Assembly: GCF_052145335.1 (NCBI RefSeq)
Contig: NZ_JBKQOU010000305.1
Span: forward strand, 1-64,000
Source of the DNA: Rhodoblastus sp052145335
Lineage (GTDB): Bacteria > Pseudomonadota > Alphaproteobacteria > Rhizobiales > Beijerinckiaceae
Reading direction: 5' to 3'
DNA: 64,000 nucleotides
Shown here: piece by piece, positions 48,162-57,477 of the stretch
Layout of the letters: every line of letters begins with the position of its first letter
Position numbering within the stretch: the stretch's first letter is position 1
Translations under genes and position numbers: made by a program
The notes under the pieces: generated by a model
Told to the model about the DNA's origin: nothing
The model's input: the letters and a program-made list of their open reading frames with translations, nothing else
Databases searched by the model: none

Positions 48162-49559
48162 TCACCCCTTCGGCGACAGCATGTCCTCGGGCCGCACCAG
48201 GGCGTCGAATTCCTCCTCGGTGACGAAACCAAGCCGAAGGGCCTCCTCGCGCAAACTGGTTCCATTGGCGTGCGCCGCCTTGGCGATCTGCGCCGCCTTG
48301 TCGTAGCCGATTTTCGGGGTCAGCGCCGTCGCCAGCATCAACGAACGGCGCATGGTCTCGTCGAGCCTTTGCGCATCGGCCTCGATACCGTCGACGCAAT
48401 GCTCCGAGAAGCTGCGTATGGCGTCGGCGAGCAGGCGCACGCTTTCGAGAAAGACGAAGGCGATCACCGGCTTGAACACATTGAGCTCGAACTGGCCCTG
48501 CGACGCGGCGAAGGCGATGGTGGTCTGATTGCCGAAAACCCGGGCGCAGACCATGGTCAAGGCCTCGACCTGGGTGGGATTGACCTTTCCCGGCATGATC
48601 GACGATCCTGGCTCGTTTTGCGGGAGGATCAGTTCGCCAAGCCCGGCGCGCGGGCCGCTGCCGGCCAGCCTGATGTCGCTGGCGATCTTGAACAGGCCGG
48701 TCGCCGCCGATTCCAGCGCTCCATGGGCGAACACCAAAGCGTCGTGGCTGGCCAGGGCCTCGAAGAAATTTTCCGCCGGCTTGAACGGCAATCCGGTCTC
48801 GCGGGCCATCTCGCGAGAGAATTTTTCGGCGAATTTCTTGTGTGCATTGAGCCCGGTGCCGACCGCCGTGCCGCCCTGCGCCAGGAAATAAAGACCTGGC
48901 ATGACCGCTTCGATCCGCTCCGTCGCAAGCGCCAGCTGGGCCGCATAGCCGGAAAATTCCTGCCCCAGCGAGATCGGCGTGGCGTCCTGCATATGGGTGC
49001 GGCCGATCTTGATCAGCCCGGCGAATTTCTCCGCCCGTCCAAGAAAACTGGTTTCGAGTTGACGCAACGCGGGCAGCAGGTTCTGCTTCAGCACGGAAGC
49101 CACCGCCACATGCATGGCGGTGGGGAACGAATCGTTGGAAGACTGGCCCAAATTGACGTGGTCGTTGGGGTGGATGGGCTTCATGCCGCCGCGCGGCGCG
49201 GCGAAGGAAATCTCGTTGGCGCGATTGGCGATCACCTCGTTGACGTTCATGTGCGACTGCGTGCCCGATCCGGTCTGCCAGACGCGCAGGGGGAAATGGT
49301 CGTCGAGCCGGCCGGAAATGATTTCGTCGGCCGCGGCGACGATGGCCTCGGCGAGGGGCCGGTCGAGCAGGCCAAGTTCGGCGTTGACCTTGGCCGCCAC
49401 CTTCTTCCCGAGCGCCAGAGCATGGATGATTTCGCGCGGCATGACCTGGCCGCCGATCGCGAAATTCTGCAGGGAGCGCTGTGTCTGAGCGCCCCACAGC
49501 CGGTCGTCGGCCACCTCGACCGGGCCGAATGTGTCCACTTCCGTGCGAAATCGAGTCAC
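48162..49559 (-). CDS. fumC: class II fumarate hydratase FumC
   Basis: 465-residue iron-independent fumarase of the TCA cycle. Motifs: DRLWGAQTQRSLQNF, SGTQSHMNVNEVIANRA, GRTHMQDATPISLGQEF, the superfamily signature GSSIMPGKVNPTQ and ELNVFKPV. The start is GTG at 49559, with AAGGGAG 7 bases ahead, giving the usual 463-467 residue length; an ATG 20 codons upstream is possible but unlike the family. It ends abutting the convergent DUF1624 gene. Confidence 0.97.
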   Translation of the reverse strand: MTRFRTEVDTFGPVEVADDRLWGAQTQRSLQNFAIGGQVMPREIIHALALGKKVAAKVNAELGLLDRPLAEAIVAAADEIISGRLDDHFPLRVWQTGSGTQSHMNVNEVIANRANEISFAAPRGGMKPIHPNDHVNLGQSSNDSFPTAMHVAVASVLKQNLLPALRQLETSFLGRAEKFAGLIKIGRTHMQDATPISLGQEFSGYAAQLALATERIEAVMPGLYFLAQGGTAVGTGLNAHKKFAEKFSREMARETGLPFKPAENFFEALASHDALVFAHGALESAATGLFKIASDIRLAGSGPRAGLGELILPQNEPGSSIMPGKVNPTQVEALTMVCARVFGNQTTIAFAASQGQFELNVFKPVIAFVFLESVRLLADAIRSFSEHCVDGIEADAQRLDETMRRSLMLATALTPKIGYDKAAQIAKAAHANGTSLREEALRLGFVTEEEFDALVRPEDMLSPKG

Positions 49560-49733
49560 GATCAAGCTCCCTTGGGAAGAACGCCGCGGAGCGGCTCCAG
49601 TCCCGTTTCCCGTGGTCACGAATTCGTGATCCTAAACGATCCAAAAAAGTGAAGCCGAAACTCGTTTCGTGCGTTTCTGACTGAAGCGTGTGGGGGCCGC
49701 ACCCGTTGTCTCGAATGACCCAGAGGATAGTCG

Positions 49734-50006
49734 ATGATTGACATAGCGAAAAAACCCAAACGCGGCTTCGCCTCCATGGATCCCGAAAAGCAGCGCGCCA
49801 TAGCTCGAAAGGGCGGAGAGAGCGTTCCGAGGGAGAAGAGAAGCTTTTCGCAAAACGCCGAACTCGCTGCCGAAGCGGGCCGGAAGGGCGGCAAAAGCGT
49901 CAGCCCGACCAACCGGAGTTTTGCGCGCGACAAGGATTTGGCGAAAAACGCCGGCCGCAAGGGCGGTCGCGCCGCCCACACGACCGTCGAAGGCGAGCGC
50001 CACTAA
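49734..50006 (+). CDS. KGG-repeat stress protein
   Basis: 90-residue hydrophilic, Lys/Arg/Gly-rich protein with three KGG motifs (AIARKGGESVPREKRSFS, AGRKGGKSVSPTNRSF, AGRKGGRAAH), like Con-10/GsiB-type general-stress proteins. Expected to be cytoplasmic and mostly disordered. AGAGGA lies about 6 bases before ATG. Divergent from fumC. No clear stress-sigma promoter could be assigned in the 174-base gap. Confidence 0.88.
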   Translation: MIDIAKKPKRGFASMDPEKQRAIARKGGESVPREKRSFSQNAELAAEAGRKGGKSVSPTNRSFARDKDLAKNAGRKGGRAAHTTVEGERH

Positions 50007-50086
50007 ACCACGACGCTGAAAAGGCGGATGAGGAGCCCCCCGGCGGGGTCTCTTGCTGTTTATCGTATGCGACGGGTGGGACATTT

Positions 50087-50122
50087 AAAGAAGGCAGAGG
50101 TCGAACGACCTCTGCCTTCTTT
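50087..50122. terminator. bidirectional terminator between KGG gene and petC
   Basis: 17-bp perfect inverted repeat with arms 50087-50103 and 50106-50122. It starts AAAG and ends CTTT on either strand, so it can terminate both the KGG transcript and the convergent petABC transcript. Confidence 0.85.
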
Positions 50123-50185
50123 ATGATGCGAATTTGGTTACGCGAAAGATTCGTTGATCGTCGCTCGCCGCGACCAGCGAAAAGA

Positions 50186-51031
50186 TCAGTGCGCCACGCC
50201 GGACCAGACGCGTTTCTTGGTGAAATAGAGCAGGCCGGCGAGCAGCATCAGGAACAGCATGACGCGGGCGCCGACGCGCTTGCGCTGCTCCAGGCTCGGC
50301 TCCGCCGCCCAATACAGGAAAGCCGCGACGTCCTTGGAATACTGCTTGAGCGTCGTGGGCGTGCCGTCGGTATATTCGACCTGACCGTCGGCGAGCGGCT
50401 TGCCCATCGCGATCTTGTGGCCGGGGAAATAGAGGTTCCAATTGACGTCGTCCTCTTTGGTGTAGCCATTGAGGATGGCGTAGATCAGATCGGGCCCGAC
50501 TTCCTGATACATGCCGACGCCCGGGATCGGCAGGGCGTCGAAGACGAAGTTGGGGAAACCGCGCTCGTATTTGATCGACTTGGCGATCAGCGACATGTCC
50601 GGAGGAACGGCGCCAAGAGCAGCCGCGGCGGCTTCCGGATTGGGGAAAGGCGCCGGGAAGTAATCGGACGGACGACCCGGACGATCGAACATCTCGCCCG
50701 CCAGGTTGGGTCCGTCATGGACGGTATAGGTCGCGGCCAAAGTCTTGACCTGTTCTTCCGTAAAGCCCGGACCGCCCGGTTGGGCGAGCGTGCGCATCGG
50801 AATATGCAGATCATGGCAGTTAGAGCAGACTTCCTTGTAAATCTTGAAGCCGCGCTGCAACTGCGCCTTGTCGTAGGTCCCGAACGGTCCGGAAAAGGAC
50901 CATTCCTGGCGCGTCGGATTGGGCGCTTCCGCAAATCCCGCCGGCTCTTCGGCGCGCAGGGTCTGGGAGGAGAAGGTCACGGCGCCGAGCACGGCCGCGG
51001 CGACAAATCCGAGTTTCATGGTGAAAGCCAT
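50186..51031 (-). CDS. petC: cytochrome c1 of the bc1 complex
   Basis: 281 residues: signal peptide to about residue 27, haem motif CSNCH (69-73), long cytochrome c1 loop regions, the ligand-region motif PPDMSLIAKS, and a C-terminal membrane anchor (about 255-272, VMLFLMLLAGLLYF). Membrane-bound, facing the periplasm, it passes electrons to soluble cytochrome c such as the one at 61130. Last gene of petABC. Confidence 0.97.
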   Translation of the reverse strand: MAFTMKLGFVAAAVLGAVTFSSQTLRAEEPAGFAEAPNPTRQEWSFSGPFGTYDKAQLQRGFKIYKEVCSNCHDLHIPMRTLAQPGGPGFTEEQVKTLAATYTVHDGPNLAGEMFDRPGRPSDYFPAPFPNPEAAAAALGAVPPDMSLIAKSIKYERGFPNFVFDALPIPGVGMYQEVGPDLIYAILNGYTKEDDVNWNLYFPGHKIAMGKPLADGQVEYTDGTPTTLKQYSKDVAAFLYWAAEPSLEQRKRVGARVMLFLMLLAGLLYFTKKRVWSGVAH

Positions 51032-51058
51032 TGTCTTGAGTTCCTCGAAATCGGCCGT

Positions 51059-52339
51059 TCAGCCTCTGGTCAGCGGAACGGAGGCGGAGCCCGCCGCGGT
51101 CGATGAAGCGGACCCGCCCTTGGCGAGCACGGCGTCGGCAATGGAGGCCGGCACCGGCTTGGTTTTTTCGAACAGGCCAAGCAGCGGCAAAACGATCAGG
51201 AAGAAGGCGAAATAAGCCACGCCCAGAACCCGCGCCGCCAGCACATAGCCGCCTTCCGGAGGCATGGCGCCGAGATAGCCGAGGCCGACGCCACAAGCCA
51301 CGAAGATCCAGAAAAAGATCTTGTAGATCGGGCGATATTTGGCCGAGCGCACTTTCGACGTGTCCAGCCAGGGCAGGAAGGCGAGAATGGCGATGGCCGC
51401 GAACATGGCGATGACGCCGGCGAGTTTGTTCGGGATTGAACGCAGGATCGCGTAATAGGGCAGGAAATACCATTCCGGAACGATATGCGGCGGCGTCTTC
51501 ATCGGATTGGCGGGGATGTAGTTGTCCGCGTCGCCGAGATAGTTTGGGATATAGAAGATGAACCAGCAGTAGAGGAGCAGGAACACCGCGAGGCCGAGGC
51601 TGTCCTTGAGGGTCGCGTGCGGCGTGAAGGGCACGGCGTCCTTGGCGACGTCCTTGATTTCGATGCCGTCCGGATTGTTCTGGCCGCACACATGCAGCGC
51701 CCAGACATGCAAGGCGACCACGGCGACGATCATGAAGGGCAGCAGGTAATGCAGGGCGAAGAAACGATTGAGGGTCGGGTTGTCGACCGAATAACCGCCC
51801 CACAGCCACACCGTGATGTCGTCGCCGACCAGCGGAATCGCCGAGAACAGGTTGGTGATGACGGTGGCGCCCCAGAAGGACATCTGGCCCCAGGGCAGCA
51901 CATAGCCCATGAAGCCGGTGGCCATCATCAATAGGAAGATGATCACGCCGAGGATCCACAGCACTTCGCGCGGCGCCTTATAGGAGCCGTAGTAGATGCC
52001 GCGGAACATGTGGACATAGACGGCGAAGAAGAACATCGAGGCGCCGTTGGCGTGCGCGTAGCGCAGCATCCAGCCCCAGTTCACGTCGCGCATGATCTTT
52101 TCGACCGAACCGAAGGCCAGGGTCGAGTCCGGCGTGTAGTGCATGGTCAGCACGATGCCGGTGACGATCTGCGCGATCAGCATGAACGACAGGATGGCGC
52201 CGAAGGTCCACCAGTAGTTCAGGTTCTTCGGGGTGGGATAGGCGACGAAGGAGCCGTGCATGAAGCTGAGGATCGGCAGGCGGGCTTCGAGCCACTTCAC
52301 CAGGCCGCTCTTTGGCTCAAAGGTTGAGAGTCCGTGCAT
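51059..52339 (-). CDS. petB: cytochrome b of the bc1 complex
   Basis: 426-residue polytopic membrane protein with the two b haems and both quinone sites. Motifs: NLNYWWTFGAILSFML, HANGASMFFFAVYVHMFRG, GYVLPWGQMSFWGATVITN and the Qo-site PEWYFLPYYAILR. Full-length fused form (not split as in b6f). The start at 52339 (MHGLSTFEPKSG) is chosen; the longer frame runs into the Rieske gene. Confidence 0.98.
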   Translation of the reverse strand: MHGLSTFEPKSGLVKWLEARLPILSFMHGSFVAYPTPKNLNYWWTFGAILSFMLIAQIVTGIVLTMHYTPDSTLAFGSVEKIMRDVNWGWMLRYAHANGASMFFFAVYVHMFRGIYYGSYKAPREVLWILGVIIFLLMMATGFMGYVLPWGQMSFWGATVITNLFSAIPLVGDDITVWLWGGYSVDNPTLNRFFALHYLLPFMIVAVVALHVWALHVCGQNNPDGIEIKDVAKDAVPFTPHATLKDSLGLAVFLLLYCWFIFYIPNYLGDADNYIPANPMKTPPHIVPEWYFLPYYAILRSIPNKLAGVIAMFAAIAILAFLPWLDTSKVRSAKYRPIYKIFFWIFVACGVGLGYLGAMPPEGGYVLAARVLGVAYFAFFLIVLPLLGLFEKTKPVPASIADAVLAKGGSASSTAAGSASVPLTRG

Positions 52340-52404
52340 TTGTGATCTCTTCGGATAAGCGTTCGGGACGGGCGAAAGCGGCCGGCTTGCGCCGGGCCGG
52401 GTCT

Positions 52405-52923
52405 TCAGCCGATTTTGACTTTGCTGTCGGTCAGGAAGCTGTAGGCCGGAACCACGAGATTCTTCGGCGCCGGGCCTTTGCGGATGCGGCCGGAAGTGTC
52501 GTAGACCGAACCGTGGCAGGGGCAGAACCAGCCGTCGTATTCGCCGGCGTGTCCTAGCGGGATGCAGCCGAGATGGGTGCAGACGCCGACGACGATCAGC
52601 CATTGCGGCTTCTGCACGCGGGCGGCGTCGGTCTGCGGGTCGGGAAGGGTCGCGACATTGACGTCTTCGGCCGCGGCAATTTCCTTCGCGGTGCGGTGAC
52701 GGATGAACACCGGCTTGCCGCGCCATTTGATGGTGACGATCTGGCCTTCCGGAATGGCCCCGATATCGACCTCGGTCGAGGCCAGGGCGAGAGTCGAAGC
52801 GTCGGGACTCATCTGGCTGATCAGCGGCCAGATGACCGCGGCGGTTCCGACGGCGGCGACCGCCCCCGTGGCGATGTACAGAAAATCTCTGCGGGTCGGT
52901 TCGACCGTCGTTGCGGTGGCCAA
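52405..52923 (-). CDS. petA: Rieske iron-sulfur protein of the bc1 complex
   Basis: 172 residues. It has a twin-arginine-type N-terminus TRRDFLYIATGAVAAVGTAA, one membrane helix, and the 2Fe-2S ligands Cys115/His117 in CTHLGC and Cys134/His137 in CPCHGS, with the disulfide pair Cys120/Cys136. The start is TTG at 52923 with GAGGA 8 bases ahead; no ATG lies before the Tat motif. First gene of petABC. Confidence 0.97.
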   Translation of the reverse strand: MATATTVEPTRRDFLYIATGAVAAVGTAAVIWPLISQMSPDASTLALASTEVDIGAIPEGQIVTIKWRGKPVFIRHRTAKEIAAAEDVNVATLPDPQTDAARVQKPQWLIVVGVCTHLGCIPLGHAGEYDGWFCPCHGSVYDTSGRIRKGPAPKNLVVPAYSFLTDSKVKIG

Positions 52924-53311
52924 GTTTTCGTCCTCAATCTTTGAGCGCGAGTCCGGGCGGGCCGGTCACCGCGTTGCGATAAGCGCCAGTCCGCCGCGAG
53001 CGTGGCGGTCCCGCCGGCGGGCGCGACAGCGTGATCTTGGCTAAGCCTGACAGAACAAGCGCCGTTATTTGGCATCGTTCTGGCGCCTTGTCCATAGTCG
53101 TTCATAGGCAGAAAGTTTTACGCGGGACCGCTTTTTTGCCTTCGAGGGACGATTTGGCGCCCACAAGCTGGACAGGCGGCAAGAACGCTCGCGATTTGGG
53201 CGGCGGCCACGCCGACGCCCGGCCATTTTATTGCATCTCTTCAGTGCGTCGCATCAAGGCCTGTCTTTATGGCGCTCTTGGCGGAGCTTCGAGGCGGTGC
53301 TATCCAGCCTC
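52924..53311. other. divergent petA/trmL intergenic region
   Basis: 388 bases between divergent genes, presumably holding promoters for both. Open frames over it are biased shadows without family features. I see no clear promoter boxes, hairpins or repeats that I would call. Confidence 0.4.
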
Positions 53312-53800
53312 ATGCCCTCCGACGTCCCTTTCTGCCTTGCGCTTTACCAGCCCGACATTCCGCAAAACGCTGGCACGATGCTGCGGCTTTGCGCTTGTCT
53401 CGGGCTGGATGCGGCGCTGATCGGACCAGCGGGCTTTCCCTTGTCGGACCGCCATTTCCGTCGCGCCGGCATGGATTATCTCGACCATGTGAACATCGAG
53501 CGACATGTCTCGTGGCGCGAGTTCGAGGACTGGCGCGCGGCGAAAGGCCGAAGGCTGGCGCTTTTGTCGACGCGCGGCGACACCGCCTATACGGATTTCA
53601 TTTTTCAGCCGGGCGACATCGTGATGGTCGGGCGCGAATCGGCTGGGGCGCCGGACGAGGTTCACGCCAGCGCCCAGGCGCGCCTGCGCATTCCGGTGCG
53701 CGCCGGACTGCGTTCGCTGAACGTCGCGGTGGCGGCGGCGATGGTTCTGGGCGAAGCTCTGCGCCAGACGCGGACTTTTCCGCAGGGAGAACTTGAGTGA
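53312..53800 (+). CDS. trmL: tRNA (cytidine(34)-2'-O)-methyltransferase TrmL
   Basis: 162-residue minimal SPOUT methyltransferase modifying the wobble base of tRNA-Leu. Motifs: LALYQPDIPQNAGTMLRLCA at the N-terminus, GFPLSDRHFRRAGMDYLD, GDIVMVGRESAGAPDEVH and the knot motif IPVRAGLRSLNVAVAAAMVL. The ATG at 53312 fits the family length of about 155. Its TGA overlaps the hemF GTG start. Confidence 0.95.
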   Translation: MPSDVPFCLALYQPDIPQNAGTMLRLCACLGLDAALIGPAGFPLSDRHFRRAGMDYLDHVNIERHVSWREFEDWRAAKGRRLALLSTRGDTAYTDFIFQPGDIVMVGRESAGAPDEVHASAQARLRIPVRAGLRSLNVAVAAAMVLGEALRQTRTFPQGELE

Positions 53801-54693
53801 GCGATTCGGAACTTGAAATCCGCCAGAAGACGGCAACGGAATGGTTTTTCGCGTTGCAATCGCGGATCGTGGAATCGTTCGAGGCTCTGGAGCGGCGCGA
53901 AGACGCCCTCTGGAGCGAAACGGACTTGAAAGCGGGACAATTCTCGCTCACGCCTTGGGAGCGGCAAAACCATGACGGCGCGCCGGGCGGCGGCGGCCGC
54001 ATGGGCTTGCTCAAGGGGCGGGTATTCGAAAAGGCCGGCATCCACTGCTCCGCCGTGCACGGGACTTTCGCGCCGGAATTCGCGCGCCAGATTCCCGGCG
54101 CCGACGAGGATCCGCGCTTCTGGGCGGCTGGGATTTCGCTGATCGCCCACCCGTGGAATCCCAATGTCCCCGCCGTGCATATGAACACCCGCATGGTGGT
54201 GACCTCCAAAGCCTGGTTTGGCGGCGGCGCCGACCTCACCCCGGTTCTCGACGCTCGCCGCACCCAGGACGACGCGGATTCCCTCGCCTTCCACGCCGCG
54301 ATGCGACAGGTCTGCGACGCCCACGCCGTCGCCGATTACCAGCGCTACAAAGCCTGGTGCGACGAGTATTTCTTGTTGAAACACCGCAACGAACCGCGCG
54401 GGATCGGCGGCATTTTCTATGATTATCTCGAAGCCGGCGGCGCCGCTTTCGACCCGGCCTTCGCTTTCACCCGCGCTGTGGGCGAGGCGTTTGACGACGT
54501 CTATCCGCGCCTGGTCGAAGCCAATATGGGCAAGAGCTGGACGCCCGGACAACGCGAGGAGCAGCTGGTGCGCCGCGGGCGCTATGTGGAGTTCAACCTG
54601 CTCTATGATCGCGGCACCATTTTCGGCCTGAAGACCGGCGGCAATGTCGACGCCATTTTGTCATCCATGCCGCCCATAGTGAAATGGCCCTAA
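53797..54693 (+). CDS. hemF: oxygen-dependent coproporphyrinogen III oxidase HemF
   Basis: 298-residue haem-pathway enzyme that uses O2 to form protoporphyrinogen IX. Motifs: NPNVPAVHMNTRMV, FGGGADLTPVLDARRTQ, YKAWCDEYFLLKHRNEPRG, GGIFYDYLEAGG and RRGRYVEFNLLYDRGTIFGL. The start is GTG at 53797 with GGGAGA ahead, overlapping the trmL stop. It indicates aerobic haem synthesis. Confidence 0.97.
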   Translation: MSDSELEIRQKTATEWFFALQSRIVESFEALERREDALWSETDLKAGQFSLTPWERQNHDGAPGGGGRMGLLKGRVFEKAGIHCSAVHGTFAPEFARQIPGADEDPRFWAAGISLIAHPWNPNVPAVHMNTRMVVTSKAWFGGGADLTPVLDARRTQDDADSLAFHAAMRQVCDAHAVADYQRYKAWCDEYFLLKHRNEPRGIGGIFYDYLEAGGAAFDPAFAFTRAVGEAFDDVYPRLVEANMGKSWTPGQREEQLVRRGRYVEFNLLYDRGTIFGLKTGGNVDAILSSMPPIVKWP

Positions 54694-54755
54694 CATTTTT
54701 CCGGGCTGCGGACCCGCCCGGGGAATAGATTTCTCAACAAGCAAGAGGCGAGGCG

Positions 54756-54950
54756 ATGGAATTCAAACCTGGCGAAATCGTGCAGTTGAAATCCGGCGGT
54801 CGCGGCCTGACCGTGGTCAAGCAGACCAAGGACGCCGTCGATGTGATCTGGTACGCGGATACCGACGACGCCATTCGCACCGCGACCATTCCGGCCGCGT
54901 GCCTGGCGCTGATCGAATTCGCCGACGACGAAGATCTCGACGACGAGTAA
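54756..54950 (+). CDS. YodC-like DUF2158 small protein
   Basis: 64-residue acidic protein of the DUF2158 family: FKPGEIVQLKSGGRGLTV at the N-terminus (SH3-like beta barrel) and an Asp/Glu-rich tail. Role unknown. A GAGGCGAGG element precedes ATG. It lies 62 bases after hemF. Confidence 0.8.
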   Translation: MEFKPGEIVQLKSGGRGLTVVKQTKDAVDVIWYADTDDAIRTATIPAACLALIEFADDEDLDDE

Positions 54951-54979
54951 CCGGCGGGGCTGATCCGGGCCACCAAAAA

Positions 54980-56038
54980 TCAGCGGAAACGCGACGTCGG
55001 CAGGTCGAAATCGGTTGGCGCGCCTTCCGGCACAAAGACCCCGTCTTCCCTCATCGCGCCTCGCGCGGGCGGGGACGGCGTTTCGGCGGCAGCAGGCGCG
55101 TGCAGCGCCATGGGACCGGTTTGCGCCGAGCGCCGTGGCGGCGCCGGCGGCCCGTTGGGTGAAACGCGCCGGGACGTATCGGCCGCAGCTATGGTCGCGG
55201 CGGCAAGCGCCAGATCCGGGCCGGAATGCATGGCATAGGCGCTAGCGCCCCGCGGCGCGCCGACCTGCGCAATGTCGAGATCGTCGTCGATTTCCGGCGC
55301 TTCGGGCAGGTTGTCCTTGTGCGGCCCTTCCTTGAGGGATGGCGGCTCGGTCATTTGCGGCGCCGGCTTGCAGATCCGGCGAGGGCCGGTCGAGGTCATG
55401 CCGTGCATGGCCAGATCGAGATGGATATGATTGTAGTGAAACATATTCGAGCCGGGACTGAGCACGGTGGCGAAATGGCCGCAGGCGCCACTATGGACGT
55501 CGCGCAAAAAGGCCTGGGTTTGCGGATCGCCGCGCGTCCAGTCATGGACCAGGGTGATGATGCGTCCGTCAGCCAGCCGGAAGCCGCCGACGTCGAGGGC
55601 GTTGCCGAAGGAATGTTCCGACAGACGCGCGCCGATCTGGTTGTTCATGCCGCGGCAATTATAAGAGCCCATGGAATCGATTTCGGCCACCGGCTGGCCG
55701 AAACGCGCCTGCGCCGCGGGCTGCACCACCTCGGCCAGCCAGGATTCGAGTTCGGCCACCATCGAGCAATCCAGCGTCTGCGTCGCATTGAACTGCACCG
55801 CCCCGCCCTGCAACGCCGTGACTTTCAATGGCCGCGTCAAGCCGCAAATCGAGGGGCCGTCGATCTCATGCGCCGCGGGCTGGACGTAGTTCGACAAGGC
55901 GACGCGCCGTTCCGCAAAACAGGCGGCTTCCGCCCGGGCGCGCCACGCCGGGCGTTCGGCGCGCTGGAATTTCGAGCAGCCGGCGAGAGCGCCGAGCGCA
56001 AGCATGATGAAAAGGGCTGTTTGACTGCGGCGCGCCAT
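54980..56038 (-). CDS. extensin-like lipoprotein, predicted peptidoglycan hydrolase fold
   Basis: 352 residues. Lipoprotein signal with lipobox LGALAGC (Cys about 21). The extensin-like C-terminal family domain spans about 35-225, with C....SNYVQPAAHEIDG, YNCRGMNNQIGARLSEHSFG and MFHYNHIHLDLAMHG. The conserved His/Asp residues recall M15-type D,D-carboxypeptidases. The last 120 residues are Pro/Ala-rich and disordered. Envelope location; enzymatic role inferred. Confidence 0.88.
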   Translation of the reverse strand: MARRSQTALFIMLALGALAGCSKFQRAERPAWRARAEAACFAERRVALSNYVQPAAHEIDGPSICGLTRPLKVTALQGGAVQFNATQTLDCSMVAELESWLAEVVQPAAQARFGQPVAEIDSMGSYNCRGMNNQIGARLSEHSFGNALDVGGFRLADGRIITLVHDWTRGDPQTQAFLRDVHSGACGHFATVLSPGSNMFHYNHIHLDLAMHGMTSTGPRRICKPAPQMTEPPSLKEGPHKDNLPEAPEIDDDLDIAQVGAPRGASAYAMHSGPDLALAAATIAAADTSRRVSPNGPPAPPRRSAQTGPMALHAPAAAETPSPPARGAMREDGVFVPEGAPTDFDLPTSRFR

Positions 56039-56204
56039 GCTGCAATTCCTGCAGCCGCCGCGTTAATCGGCGCTAAAGCAAAATAGTTAACGTTGAGAAT
56101 TTCCGAAGTGACCGCGCGCTCTGGCGGGGATGAGAGCCGGCATTTCCCGTCTTCGCCTCGGAAAGGAAAACGGCGGCCGAATGGGCCGCCGTTCCAGGGA
56201 AAGA

Positions 56205-56681
56205 TCAGCCTTGGGGCTCGGTCGGGCCCTGACTGGCTCGGCTGGCCATGAAGCGCTCGAATTCCTCGCGGTCCTTGGCCCGGCGCAGGCCGTCCAGATA
56301 ATCGTTGAACGCCTTTTCGGCCTCGAAAATCTTGCGGCGTTCCTCTTCGAGGCGCGTAAGCTCCGCCTTGCGCCATTCGTCGAAAGCGGAATTGCCGCTC
56401 GACGCCGGCCATTCGGCGGAAAAATTGCGCGCCATGGCTCCAAGGCCGCTGCGTTTTTCGAATCCGCCCCATTTTTCCTGGGCGAACTGGCCAAAATCAC
56501 CGGCATAGGCGGTCTTGGCCTGGAAGATCTTCCAGCCGAGTATGGCGAGGCCGACCGGCCAGAACAAAATGAAGCCGAGGATCATCGCCAGGAGTTCGAT
56601 CGGTTTCCAGCGCATGCGTCCGCACGGCCCGGAATGGGCGTGGGAGTTAGCCGATGCATAGGCTCGGTGTGAACAGCTCAT
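56205..56681 (-). CDS. DUF2852 membrane protein
   Basis: 158 residues. It has one membrane helix at about 30-50 (IELLAMILGFILFWPVGLAIL) followed by a cytoplasmic, charged coiled-coil region (AELTRLEEERRKIFEAEKAF, about 110-140). It matches DUF2852, of unknown function and common in Rhizobiales. Start at 56681 with GGAG 8 bases ahead. A palindrome that may bind the neighbouring TetR protein lies upstream. Confidence 0.85.
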   Translation of the reverse strand: MSCSHRAYASANSHAHSGPCGRMRWKPIELLAMILGFILFWPVGLAILGWKIFQAKTAYAGDFGQFAQEKWGGFEKRSGLGAMARNFSAEWPASSGNSAFDEWRKAELTRLEEERRKIFEAEKAFNDYLDGLRRAKDREEFERFMASRASQGPTEPQG

Positions 56682-56724
56682 GTGACAGCTCCGTTCATCG
56701 GCCGCCGTGGACGGCGGCGATGTG

Positions 56725-56745
56725 AATGTAATATACATTTACATT
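56725..56745 (-). promoter_or_regulatory. palindromic operator candidate before DUF2852 gene
   Basis: AATGTAA-N7-TTACATT, a 21-bp inverted repeat in an AT-rich island between the TetR gene and the DUF2852 gene, with TATACAT in its spacer that could be a -10 box. Size and symmetry suit a TetR dimer; binding is inferred. Confidence 0.55.
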
Positions 56746-56784
56746 GAAGCCGTGCACAGAGGCGCCGCCGAAAAATTTTCGTGA

Positions 56785-57477
56785 TTATTTTTCCCTGGGA
56801 AAAACCGGCTCGACGCCGAGCGAACGGCGGATCTCGCCTTCGACCAGAGCGGCGACGGCGTCTTCGAGCAAGGTGGAAGCTTCCGCCGCGCCGCCGGCAA
56901 AATGGCCGGCCAGCAGCAGCTCGGCGACGCCATGGGTCGTCGCCCAGATTTGCACTGCAAGATTGCGGGCGTTTTTTTCCGGAGCATAGAAATGGCGCAG
57001 GACGGCGACGGTGGTTCGCACCAACTCGTCGAAGGCCTTTTGCGCCGCAGCCTGAGCCGCGGGTTCGGCGGCTGGCGGCGCGAGAAAGCCGGCGTCGCCG
57101 AACATGGCCTTGTAGAGACCGGGTTCGGCCTTGGCGAAAGCCAGGTAGGCTGCGCCGCGCCGGCGCAGCGCGGTGACCGGATCCGGGCGCCCGCCGTCCC
57201 AGGCGCGGCCAAGCTGTTCGTTGAAATGCTCGAAACCCTCTTGCGCCAGCGCCGCCACCAAGGCGCTGCGGTCGGCGAAATGACGGTAGGGCGCGGCGCC
57301 GGTGACCCCGACGCGCTTGGCCGCCTCGGCCAGGGTGAAACCAGCCGGACCGCGTTCGGACATCAGCGCCCGCGCGGCGGCGAGCAAAGCCTGGCGAAGC
57401 CGGCCGTGGTGGTAGCCGCGACCCTTGCCGCCAAATCCACCGTTTGGGCCGCCGCATCCATCGGTTTCGGCGCTCAT
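56785..57477 (-). CDS. TetR-family regulator
   Basis: 230-residue regulator. It has a Gly-rich start, an N-terminal TetR helix-turn-helix (FTLAEAAKRVGVTGAAPYRHF, about 50-70) and an all-helical ligand domain of the WHG type (PGLYKAMFGDAGFL, WATTHGVAELLLAGHF). ATG at 57477 is preferred; the frame is open a further 17 codons. It precedes the DUF2852 gene on the same strand with a palindrome between them, so that gene is its likeliest target. Confidence 0.9.
   Translation of the reverse strand: MSAETDGCGGPNGGFGGKGRGYHHGRLRQALLAAARALMSERGPAGFTLAEAAKRVGVTGAAPYRHFADRSALVAALAQEGFEHFNEQLGRAWDGGRPDPVTALRRRGAAYLAFAKAEPGLYKAMFGDAGFLAPPAAEPAAQAAAQKAFDELVRTTVAVLRHFYAPEKNARNLAVQIWATTHGVAELLLAGHFAGGAAEASTLLEDAVAALVEGEIRRSLGVEPVFPREK

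Noticed and set aside
49560..49733. alphaproteobacterial general-stress (EcfG-type) promoter for the KGG gene
   Set aside because: GGAA and CGTT elements occur but not with the spacing the consensus needs.
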